A stretch of 64,000 nucleotides of DNA, taken from positions 2,908,001 to 2,972,000 of the forward strand of contig NZ_CP129016.1 in NCBI RefSeq assembly GCF_020524085.2. The letters run 5' to 3'. The position numbers and the translations under genes are program-made. A model generated the notes under the pieces. The model saw nothing but the letters and a program-made list of their open reading frames with translations, did not search any database and was not told the DNA's origin. The DNA is from Halobacillus litoralis (lineage in GTDB: Bacteria > Bacillota > Bacilli > Bacillales > Halobacillaceae). The first letter of the stretch is position 1; every line of letters starts with the position of its first letter. Positions 56,806 to 64,000 of the stretch are shown here, in pieces.

Positions 56806-57981
56806 TTACAAGATCCCTAATTTTTTACCGACTTTTTCGAAGGCATCAAGAGCTTCTTGTAGTTCTTCTTTAGAATGTTCCGCTGTAACGATCGTGCGGA
56901 CGCGTCCCTTTCCGCGCTGAACTGTCGGGAAGACGATTCCCTGAGCAAATACGCCTTCTTCAAACAATTCATCGGAGAATTTGTGAGTAAGGGCGTCATC
57001 CCCAATCATGACAGGTGTTACCGGTGTTTCACTGATTCCCGTGTCAAATCCAAGAGCGTTCAAGCCATCTTTGAAGAATTTTGTATTGTCCCAAAGTTTT
57101 TCAATCAGCTCTGGTTCCTCTAACAATACATCAATCGCAGCATCATTCGCGGCCGTCACTGCCGGCGGATGGGATGTACTAAACAAGAACGGACGTCCTT
57201 TATGAATCAAGTAATCTCGAAGGGTTTTTGTACTGGCGACATATCCTCCAAGTACTCCAATCGCTTTACTGAGTGTTCCGACTTGTATGTGGACGCGACC
57301 ATCCAAATTGAAATGGTTGACTGTTCCACGTCCGTTATCACCAAGGACACCACTAGCATGAGCATCATCCACCATGACGAGGGCATCATACTTTTCAGCA
57401 AGTTCTACGATTTTTGGTAACGGAGCGATATTACCGTCCATGGAAAAAACACCATCGGTAACGATCAATCGTGTACGATAATCGCCACTTTCTTTTAACG
57501 CTGATTCTAAAGACTCCATGTCGACGTGTTTATAAATTTTACGATCCGCTTTTGTCAAACGAATCCCGTCGATGATTGAAGCGTGATTCAACTCATCGGA
57601 GATCACTACGTCTTCTTTACCCAGAATAGAAGACAGGACACCCTGGTTTGTTGTGAAGCCGGATTGGAATACGAGGGCGGCTTCTGTATGTTTGAATTCC
57701 GCTAATTTCTCTTCAAAGTCTTCATGCATTTTCAATGTACCTGCAATTGTACGAACAGAGCCTGTTCCGACGCCATATGTTTCATTAGCTTTTTCCGCTG
57801 CTTCTTTCATCTTCGGATGTGAGGTAAGCCCTAGATAGTTATTGGAAGAAAGTTGAATCACTTCTTTTCCTTTGATTGTCACCTTAGAACCTTGTGCAGA
57901 TTCCAGAGGGATCAATGTACGGAATGTACCTTCTTCCTGCATCTCGTTTAGTTCTTTTTGCAAGTATTCAAAGCCTTTCAT
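56806..57981 (-). CDS. kbl: 2-amino-3-ketobutyrate CoA ligase (glycine C-acetyltransferase)
   Basis: 391-residue PLP enzyme of the alpha-oxoamine synthase family. Blocks: [58 protein letters not shown] (Asp binding the PLP nitrogen) and the PLP lysine in [14 protein letters not shown]. It converts 2-amino-3-ketobutyrate and CoA to glycine and acetyl-CoA. Paired with tdh in one operon, 18 bases apart, for threonine catabolism. AAGGAGGATG precedes the ATG. Confidence 0.96.
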   Translation of the reverse strand: MKGFEYLQKELNEMQEEGTFRTLIPLESAQGSKVTIKGKEVIQLSSNNYLGLTSHPKMKEAAEKANETYGVGTGSVRTIAGTLKMHEDFEEKLAEFKHTEAALVFQSGFTTNQGVLSSILGKEDVVISDELNHASIIDGIRLTKADRKIYKHVDMESLESALKESGDYRTRLIVTDGVFSMDGNIAPLPKIVELAEKYDALVMVDDAHASGVLGDNGRGTVNHFNLDGRVHIQVGTLSKAIGVLGGYVASTKTLRDYLIHKGRPFLFSTSHPPAVTAANDAAIDVLLEEPELIEKLWDNTKFFKDGLNALGFDTGISETPVTPVMIGDDALTHKFSDELFEEGVFAQGIVFPTVQRGKGRVRTIVTAEHSKEELQEALDAFEKVGKKLGIL

Positions 57982-57999
57982 AAAACATCCTCCTTACAA

Positions 58000-59040
58000 T
58001 TATGGGTGTAAAACTACTTTTCCACATTGACCCTGATTCATTAAATCAAAGCCCTTCTCAAATTCTTCAAGCTTTAAGTGGTGAGTAATCAATGGAGAGA
58101 CATCCACTTGTTGAGATTGAAGAAGACGAGATACCTGCTGCCACGTTTCGTACATCTTTCTTCCAGTAATCCCTTGAACCTCTACGCCTTTGAACACGAT
58201 GTCATTCGTCACATCGAGGCTCACTCTCTTGGTAGGTAGACTTAGAATGGAAACGCGACCTCCATTCGTAATCATTTTAAACCCTTGGTCCATCGCTACA
58301 GGATGTCCACTCATTTCACAAACAACGTCCACTCCGTGGCCATCTGTCAATTCTTTTGCTTTTTCAACCGGATCGATTTCACCAGAATGAACCACAGTTG
58401 TCGCGCCCATTTTCTCAGCAAGTTCAAGGCGATATGGATTCAAGTCAAAAGCAAGTACTTGAGAAGCTCCAGCCGCCTTGGCTACGCCTACAGCCATCAA
58501 ACCAATAGGCCCACACCCGATGATGGCGACTGATTTTCCTGCTACATCTCCATTCAGAACCGTATGTACAGCATTGCCCATCGGCTCTTGAATGGAAGCG
58601 ATGTCTGTTGGCATATTATCAGGGTTCTTCCAAAGGTTATCTGCTGGAAGAGCAACATATTCTGCAAAACACCCTTGTGTATCCACACCAATAATTTTAG
58701 TGTTTTCACAAATATGGAATTTACCCGTCAAGCATTGTGGACAGTGACCACAAATAAGGTGCGTCTCTGCACTCACATAATCTCCTGTTTGGAAATTATG
58801 AACCTTACTTCCTGCTTCCACAATCTCTCCTGAAAATTCATGACCAAAAACATACGGAGGATTAACGCGGCTTTCAGACCACTCATCCCAATTATATATA
58901 TGGACATCCGTCCCACAAATCGATGTCGCTTTCACACGAATCAATACTTCATCATCACGGATCTCTGGAATCGCAACTTCTTGCATTTGCGCTCCTGGAC
59001 CTCGGTGATGCTTAACGATCGCTTTCATCGTTCCATTCAC
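58000..59040 (-). CDS. tdh: L-threonine 3-dehydrogenase
   Basis: 346-residue zinc-dependent medium-chain dehydrogenase. Catalytic Zn: Cys in TSICGTDVHIYNWDEW and GHEFSGE; structural Zn: CGHCPQCLTGKFHIC. NAD motif GCGPIGLMAVGVAKAAGA. Oxidises threonine to 2-amino-3-ketobutyrate for Kbl. I choose the GTG at 59038-59040 with GGGAG eight bases upstream; an ATG four codons later (MKAIVKHH) is the alternative. In the kbl-tdh operon, downstream of spoVS as in B. subtilis. Confidence 0.95.
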   Translation of the reverse strand: MNGTMKAIVKHHRGPGAQMQEVAIPEIRDDEVLIRVKATSICGTDVHIYNWDEWSESRVNPPYVFGHEFSGEIVEAGSKVHNFQTGDYVSAETHLICGHCPQCLTGKFHICENTKIIGVDTQGCFAEYVALPADNLWKNPDNMPTDIASIQEPMGNAVHTVLNGDVAGKSVAIIGCGPIGLMAVGVAKAAGASQVLAFDLNPYRLELAEKMGATTVVHSGEIDPVEKAKELTDGHGVDVVCEMSGHPVAMDQGFKMITNGGRVSILSLPTKRVSLDVTNDIVFKGVEVQGITGRKMYETWQQVSRLLQSQQVDVSPLITHHLKLEEFEKGFDLMNQGQCGKVVLHP

Positions 59041-59522
59041 AGTGAACACTCCCAACCTCAATAAATCATTATTAAACCTCTTATATAAACAATATTAACA
59101 TGTATTGAGGAAAACGCAAACTTGGTTGTCCACTGGAAAAATACAAGTGCTCATATTACTCTCCATTCTATTAACCCCTACTAAATATCTTTAATCAAGG
59201 TATAGAAAATTTCTATTCTTCAAGGTTTTAATTGAGATTTTAAACAAGTGAGCGACTCTGGGATAATTGCTTATAAAATTGCCTCTTCTATCGAAAATGA
59301 TCCTTTCCCTAACCTTCGATATAGTTGGATGCCCTACTTTTGAAAAATCATTCAAACTCTAAGAAAAAGGTTACTTCATAAAGGCATAAAACAAGGGCGT
59401 ACTTAATTGTAAGTACGCCCTTGTTTGATCCATTCTATTTTGCTTTCATCCATAAAGACTAGGTATTTGCTAGCAAACATCATAAGTACGCGAAACTTAT
59501 AAAAACTCTTGGGTTAATAAGT
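59041..59522. other. Intergenic region tdh-spoVS
   Basis: AT-rich and without a recognisable gene. It contains a strong hairpin (59389-59426) about 100 bases after spoVS and presumably the tdh promoter. Between the hairpin and spoVS I see no coding sequence. Confidence 0.55.
59389..59426 (-). terminator. Terminator downstream of spoVS
   Basis: AAACAAGGGCGTACTTA (59389-59405) pairs perfectly with TAAGTACGCCCTTGTTT (59410-59426). Confidence 0.85.
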
Positions 59523-59783
59523 TCATCGAGGTTCGACGATCAACTTAATCGCTGTTCGCTCCTCCTCATCGATCATGATATCTGTAAATGCCGGAATGCA
59601 TATCAAGTCCATGCCACTCGGGGCAACAAACCCTCGAGCGATGGCAACAGCTTTAACTGCTTGATTCAATGCTCCGGCTCCAATCGCTTGAATTTCGGCC
59701 GTCCCGCGCTCTCTTACTACGTTGGCCAAGGCTCCTGCTACTGAATTAGGTACGGATTTGGCTGATACTTTTAAGACTTCCAT
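59523..59783 (-). CDS. spoVS: Stage V sporulation protein SpoVS
   Basis: 86-residue SpoVS, highly conserved: MEVLKVSAKSVPNSVAGALA, NVVRERGTAEIQAIGAGALN and the tail SGMDLICIPAFTDIMIDEEERTAIKLIVEPR. Alba-like fold, needed for spore coat and core dehydration. The ATG (59781-59783) has GAAGGAGG; it lies between tdh and ymdB as in B. subtilis. A sigma-H-type promoter lies just upstream. Confidence 0.97.
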   Translation of the reverse strand: MEVLKVSAKSVPNSVAGALANVVRERGTAEIQAIGAGALNQAVKAVAIARGFVAPSGMDLICIPAFTDIMIDEEERTAIKLIVEPR

Positions 59784-59828
59784 TACTAGCTCCTCCTTCA
59801 ATCACTATAGTTGTTCCATAACTACTAT

Positions 59829-59856
59829 ATTCTTGGAGATGTAGGATATTACCTTT
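59829..59856 (-). promoter_or_regulatory. Sigma-H-type promoter of spoVS
   Basis: Minus strand AAAGGTAAT (59848-59856), 14-base spacer, AGAAT (59829-59833). Consensus RWAGGAWWT-N14-HGAAT, one mismatch. B. subtilis spoVS is sigma-H-dependent. Confidence 0.7.
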
Positions 59857-59891
59857 TCATTATGAATGAATTTGTCGCAAAATTCAAATAA

Positions 59892-60689
59892 TCATTCAAA
59901 GAATGGATGGTCATCGTTAATTAAAATGCGCTGGACTTTTGTAGATTTTCCTGTCTTGTCATCTACATCCACCAAGAAAGCACTCAGTTGTGCTCTTCCC
60001 TTTTTTGGAACTTCAAAACGTACAGGTAAGTTTGTAAGAAAACGCTTTAAAACCGCTTCACGTTCCATCCCTAGAATTCCATCGTAAGGTCCTGTCATAC
60101 CCACGTCAGAAATATAGCCTGTACCTCCTGGAAGGATCCTTTCATCTGCTGTTTGAATATGAGTGTGTGTCCCTACGTTTACACTCACTCTGCCATCTAC
60201 ATACCAGCCCATCGCCTGTTTTTCACTTGTTGCTTCTGCATGAAAATCCAGAAAAATGATAGATGTCCTTTTTTTCGCTTCTTCTATCAGCTCATCGATC
60301 TTTCTAAAGGGATCGTCATTTGGAGACAAAAATGTACGCCCTTGTAAGTTAATAACGGCGACCTCACCCTTAGGGGTTTTTACAAAAGTCATCCCTTTTC
60401 ATGGTGTGCCCTCAGGGAAATTGGCAGGCCGGATGAGGTATTCTGCATCATCAATAAAATCAAAGATCTCCCTTTTATCCCATGCATGGTTGCCGAGAGT
60501 TACGGCTTGTGCTCCTTTTTCAAGGAAACGACGGTAAATTTTTTCGGTAATGCCTTTTCCGGACGCTGCATTTTCACCGTTTACAATCGTCACAGCGGGC
60601 TGATATTTCTGCTTTAGTTTTGGCAGATATTCATCAATCATTTCCCGCCCCGGTGAACCTACGACATCACCTATAAATAAAATCCTCAT
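59892..60689 (-). pseudogene. ymdB: Metallophosphodiesterase YmdB, interrupted by TGA
   Basis: Conceptual product 265 residues: ILFIGDVVGSPGREMIDEYL with the metal-binding Asp, GENAASGKGIT, LGNHAWDKREI, IFLDFHAEATSEKQAMGWYVDGRVS and GTHTHIQTADERILPGG. YmdB hydrolyses cyclic nucleotides and governs biofilm/motility decisions. In frame 60393-60395 is TGA where the family has Gly (FPEGTP-G-KGMTFV). Everything before and after is intact and in the same frame, so only one base differs (GGA to TGA). ATG 60687-60689 with AAGGAAGG. Confidence 0.88.
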
Positions 60690-60746
60690 ATAACAAAAAC
60701 CTTCCTTCCACAATCGTTTCTTTATTGTACCCGTAAAAACAGAAAT

Positions 60747-60775
60747 GAAGCGACCAAGAAGGCCGCTTCATTCTT
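60747..60775 (-). terminator. Terminator after rny
   Basis: ATGAAGCGACC (60747-60757) pairs with GGCCGCTTCAT (60763-60773), with one A:C mismatch; the minus-strand tail is T-rich. Confidence 0.75.
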
Positions 60776-60776
60776 A

Positions 60777-62344
60777 TTATTTCGCATACTCCACAGAACG
60801 TGTTTCACGAATAACGGTAACTTTAATATGACCTGGATAATCGAGTTCTCCCTCGATTCGATTTCGAATATCTCGTGCTAATCTTGTTGCTTCAAGATCA
60901 TCAATTTCATCAGGACGAACCATGATGCGAACTTCGCGTCCAGCTTGGATCGCGAAAGATTTCTCTACGCCATCATAAGACTCTGAAATCTCTTCCAGTT
61001 TTTCAAGACGTTTGATGTAATTCTCTAAGGTTTCACTTCTGGCTCCAGGACGTGCCGCGGATAGAGCATCGGCAGCAGCAACAAGTACAGAAATGATTGA
61101 AGTCGGCTCTTCATCACCATGGTGGGATGCCACAGCATTGATGACCGTTTCATTCTCTTTGTACTTCATCGCCAATTCTTTACCGATTTCTACGTGGCTT
61201 CCTTCTACTTCATGGTCAATGGCTTTACCAATATCATGAAGCAGTCCCGCACGACGGGCAATGCCAGGGTTTCATCTTCTCCAAGTTCTGCAGCTAACAA
61301 ACCGGAAAGGTATGCAACTTCCATTGAGTGTTTCAAGACGTTTTGCCCATAACTTGTACGGTACTTCAGACGTCCTAAAATCTTAATCAGATCTGGGTGG
61401 AGACCATGAACACCTACTTCAAAAGTCGTTTGTTCACCAACTTCTCTGATGTAATCATCAACTTCTCGTCTGGACTTGTCCACCATCTCTTCAATACGAG
61501 CGGGGTGAATACGTCCATCCTGCACTAACTTCTCAAGGGCCATTCTTGCTGTTTCTCGTCGAATTGGATCAAACCCTGAAAGGATGACAGCCTCAGGAGT
61601 ATCGTCAATGATCAAGTCAATGCCTGTCAGTGTTTCTAATGTACGAATGTTCCGGCCTTCACGTCCGATGATGCGGCCTTTCATTTCGTCATTAGGAAGG
61701 TTGACTACGGAAACGGTCGTTTCAGCTACATGATCAGCTGCACATCGCTGAAGGGCAAGAGAAAGAATGCTTTTCGCTTTCTTATCTGCTTCTTCTTTCG
61801 CGCGATTTTCCGCTTCCTTAATCATTAGCGCTGACTCATGCGATACCTCTTGTTCGACGCGTTCTAAAATCATCTGCTTCGCCTGGTCTGATGTTAAGCT
61901 TGAAATGCGTTCAAGCTCTGTTTGTTGTTCTTGAAGCATAGCTTTCACTTTGCTTTCCATTTCTTCAATTTGTTGTTGTCTCTCGGCAAGAGTCCCTTCT
62001 TTCTTTTCGAGTGAAAGATCACGTTGGTCAAGCGTTCCACTCTTACGATCAAGATTCTCTTCTTTCTGAGTTAAACGATTTTCAGTTTTCTGCAGTTCCA
62101 TGCGGCGCTCACGGATTTCACTCTCCGCTTCCTGGCGAAATTTCTGGTTCTCTTCTTTCGCTTCAAGAAGAGCTTCCTTCTTGGCTGATTCAGCATTGCG
62201 ATGACCTTCTTCCACAATCTGTTTCGCAAGGTCCTCAGCACTGGAAATTTTCGCTTCCGCAATCGATTTCCGAATAAGATAACCAACAACAGAACCGATG
62301 ATAAGGGCAAGCAAAATGAAGATGAGCGAGGATATTATATCCAT
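60777..62344 (-). pseudogene. rny: Ribonuclease Y, frameshifted before the HD motif
   Basis: Conceptual product of about 520 residues. An N-terminal membrane helix ([20 protein letters not shown]), a long coiled coil (about residues 30-200), the KH domain ([21 protein letters not shown]) and the HD domain ([29 protein letters not shown]) are visible. The frame breaks at about 61257-61268: CTGGCATTGCCCGTCGT would read [16 protein letters not shown] if GCATT were absent (+5) or a single base restored (-1). The HD motif lies just after the break, so the product as written lacks it. RNase Y is normally important for mRNA turnover. Both ends of the gene are intact. Confidence 0.9.
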
Positions 62345-62685
62345 AATTTCACCTCCTCTTGCTATGAACTTGGTCCGTTTGTCGGCAATTACAAACGTTT
62401 CATTTTCAGTTTCATTTGTTTAAGATAAGGGTATAAAGATGAAAATGATACACATTCATTTTATGCTTGACTATAAGGAATGTCAAGGAAACGCGCTATG
62501 TATCTGCTAACATATTCAAATATTTGAAAATGTCAGTCTATTAATTTCACATTTTCAGAGCGTATCCCTTCAAAAAAGACACTTACTCACTCCCCGGTGG
62601 TTTATTAATCTCCATTAAAAATCAACTATATTAAAAAATCGAGTATGAACCAGTGGTTTCATACTCGATTTTTCTACTTGAAGCA
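62345..62685. other. Intergenic region rny-recA
   Basis: Contains the recA terminator (62634-62673). The rest is AT-rich with no coding sequence recognised; the rny promoter should lie here. Confidence 0.55.
62634..62673 (-). terminator. Terminator after recA
   Basis: AAAAATCGAGTATGAA is mirrored by TTCATACTCGATTTTT (62658-62673), giving a long perfect stem with an 8-base loop. Confidence 0.9.
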
Positions 62686-63729
62686 TTAGACGTCCAGCGT
62701 TTCCTGACTTTCTTTGCTATTGGTTTCTGCAGATTCTTCATCTGCTTCCATGCCGTAATGGTCTCGAATCAATTTTTTCACTTCTTCGTAGACTTCTACG
62801 TTTTCTTTCAGGAATTGCTTGGCATTTTCACGGCCTTGGCCAAGTCTATCATCCTTATAAGAATACCAGGAACCGCTCTTTTGGATGAGATCAAGGTCTG
62901 TACCGATATCAAGCAGTTCCCCTTCACGGGAGATCCCTTCTCCGTACATAATATCAACTTCCGCTTGTCTGAAAGGTGGGGCAACTTTGTTTTTGACCAC
63001 TTTCAAGCGGGTTTTATTTCCGACCATTTCATTTCCTTGTTTCAAAGTCTCCGCACGACGGACTTCAAGACGTACTGAAGAGTAGAACTTCAACGCACGG
63101 CCACCAGGTGTTGTTTCTGGGTTACCAAACATAACTCCTACTTTTTCACGAATCTGGTTGATGAAGATAGCTGTCGTTTTTGATTTGTTAATAGCTCCAG
63201 AGAGCTTACGAAGAGCCTGGGACATCAAACGGGCTTGCAAACCGACGTGTGCGTCCCCCATTTCCCCTTCAATCTCAGCTTTTGGCACAAGTGCCGCTAC
63301 AGAGTCGATGACAACCATATCGACGGCGCCACTACGGACAAGGGCCTCCGCAATTTCAAGCGCCTGCTCCCCCGTATCCGGTTGAGATAGTAAAAGTTCT
63401 TCAATGTCAACACCTAACGCTCTTGCATAGACAGGATCCAGAGCGTGCTCTGCATCAATGAAAGCCGCCTGACCGCCTTTTCTTTGAGCTTCTGCAATCG
63501 CGTGAAGCGCGACTGTTGTTTTACCAGAAGATTCTGGTCCATAAATTTCTACGATTCTACCACGTGGGTAGCCGCCAACTCCAAGGGCTACGTCAAGAGC
63601 AAGTGATCCACTCGGAACCGTGTTCACTTTCTGCTCAGCGCTTTCCCCAAGCTTCATAATTGAGCCTTTTCCGAATTGTTTTTCTATTTGACGCAATGCC
63701 ATATCTAATGCTTGTTTACGATCGCTCAT
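62686..63729 (-). CDS. recA: Recombinase RecA
   Basis: 347-residue RecA: Walker [10 protein letters not shown] (about residue 65), [19 protein letters not shown] (Walker B), [24 protein letters not shown] (L2 loop). The tail is acidic ([17 protein letters not shown]). Mediates strand exchange and LexA cleavage. ATG with AAAGGCGG. A sigma-A promoter and LexA box lie upstream. It is followed downstream by rny, as in B. subtilis. Confidence 0.97.
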   Translation of the reverse strand: MSDRKQALDMALRQIEKQFGKGSIMKLGESAEQKVNTVPSGSLALDVALGVGGYPRGRIVEIYGPESSGKTTVALHAIAEAQRKGGQAAFIDAEHALDPVYARALGVDIEELLLSQPDTGEQALEIAEALVRSGAVDMVVIDSVAALVPKAEIEGEMGDAHVGLQARLMSQALRKLSGAINKSKTTAIFINQIREKVGVMFGNPETTPGGRALKFYSSVRLEVRRAETLKQGNEMVGNKTRLKVVKNKVAPPFRQAEVDIMYGEGISREGELLDIGTDLDLIQKSGSWYSYKDDRLGQGRENAKQFLKENVEVYEEVKKLIRDHYGMEADEESAETNSKESQETLDV

Positions 63730-63759
63730 TATATACCGCCTTTCAAAATTTCTATCCCT

Positions 63760-63810
63760 ATCATAACTTGTTTTTCATCGTTTGCCAACTAAAAAGCGAA
63801 TAAATGTTCC
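63760..63810 (-). promoter_or_regulatory. recA promoter and LexA box
   Basis: Minus strand TTGGCA (63783-63788), 17-base spacer, TATGAT (63760-63765). CGAATAAATGTTCC at 63797-63810 matches the LexA consensus CGAACRNRYGTTYC at all but one position. Confidence 0.75.
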
Positions 63811-63827
63811 CTTTTTTTATAAAGAAT

Positions 63828-63881
63828 AAAAGGTGCAATTTTTTATTTCCTCTACGTGAAATTATCAAAATTGCACCTTTT
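63828..63881 (-). terminator. Terminator after cinA
   Basis: AAAAGGTGCAATTTT (63828-63842) pairs perfectly with AAAATTGCACCTTTT (63867-63881); the loop has a small inner ATTTC/GAAAT hairpin. Confidence 0.85.
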
Positions 63882-63893
63882 CAGCAATGAAAA

Positions 63894-64000
63894 TCATTTT
63901 TTTAATCGATGGAAAATTAATTCGTACGCCCTTTTCACAGCTCTCACTCTCACTTGTTCCCGTCCTCCGTCGAAGTGAAATTTATGGACTTCGGGCTTTC
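63894..64000 (-). CDS. cinA: CinA C-terminal fragment (gene runs off the window)
   Basis: The last 107 bases code, in one frame to TGA at 63894-63896, for KPEVHKFHFDGGREQVRVRA followed by VKRAYELIFHRLKK. This resembles the end of the competence/damage-inducible protein CinA (FxFxGDRxxVRxxAVxxALxLL) and the order cinA-recA is normal in Bacillaceae. Only about 35 residues are present, so the call rests on short homology plus synteny. Confidence 0.7.
   Translation of the reverse strand, partial: KPEVHKFHFDGGREQVRVRAVKRAYELIFHRLKK

Overview
The window looks like a chromosomal core region of an endospore-forming, probably salt-adapted member of the Bacillaceae (Halobacillus-like; an inference from gene content, not a database match). 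The gene order follows the Bacillus subtilis 1.85-1.95 Mb region closely: yngJ-I-H-HB-G-F-E, parE-parC, yneT/plsY/yneR/yneQ/yneP/tlp/yneN/citB/yneK/ccdC-ccdA/yneF/tkt/ynzC/yneB/lexA, glnA-glnR-ynbB-hflX-spoVK-hfq-miaA, mutL-mutS-cotE-ricA-miaB-kbl-tdh-spoVS-ymdB-rny-recA-cinA. Sporulation genes (cotE, spoVK, spoVS, tlp) and a compatible-solute transporter support the lifestyle assignment. Most genes lie on the minus strand.

Layout. 1-580: no recognisable gene, but copies of a short dispersed repeat. 581-2906: sqdB-sqdX, a two-gene sulfolipid (SQDG) pathway that is unexpected in a non-phototroph. 3201-4694: flotillin behind a sigma-W-type promoter. 4892-6847: an acetyl-CoA synthetase-like enzyme. 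6935-15296: a leucine/isovalerate catabolic operon (isovaleryl-CoA dehydrogenase, acyl-CoA ligase, methylcrotonyl-CoA carboxylase subunits, methylglutaconyl-CoA hydratase, HMG-CoA lyase) with a TetR regulator, a palindromic operator and a cre-like site. 15517-19941: topoisomerase IV with an SOS box in its promoter. 20406-26740: yneT, an OpuF-type permease/binding-protein fusion transporter, plsY, folE2, yidD and small yne genes. 26740-33285: a tandem-AAA+ protein, tlp, an FbpB-like small protein, yneN and aconitase. 33564-36301: yneK, ccdC, a decayed ccdB, an orphan mrpB, ccdA and yneF. 36632-40715: transketolase and the lexA/yneA/yneB/ynzC SOS locus. 41106-47913: nitrogen control (glnR-glnA), ynbB, hflX, spoVK, hfq, miaA. 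48099-53032: an XRE regulator with a 22-bp-periodic operator array, then mutL and mutS. 53033-53740: Bacillaceae-type palindromic repeats. 53741-64000: cotE, ricA, miaB, kbl-tdh, spoVS, ymdB, rny, recA and the 3' end of cinA.

Working together: LexA-type boxes precede lexA/yneA, parE and recA, forming a local SOS circuit. GlnR controls its own operon. The leucine operon would turn leucine-derived isovaleryl-CoA into acetyl-CoA and acetoacetate.

Quality warning: normally intact genes (yngH, opuFB, mutS, ymdB, rny and probably ccdC) carry frameshifts or nonsense codons, mostly single-base homopolymer gains plus two identical-context TGA codons. Sequencing or assembly error is the simplest explanation; a mismatch-repair-deficient lineage is the alternative.
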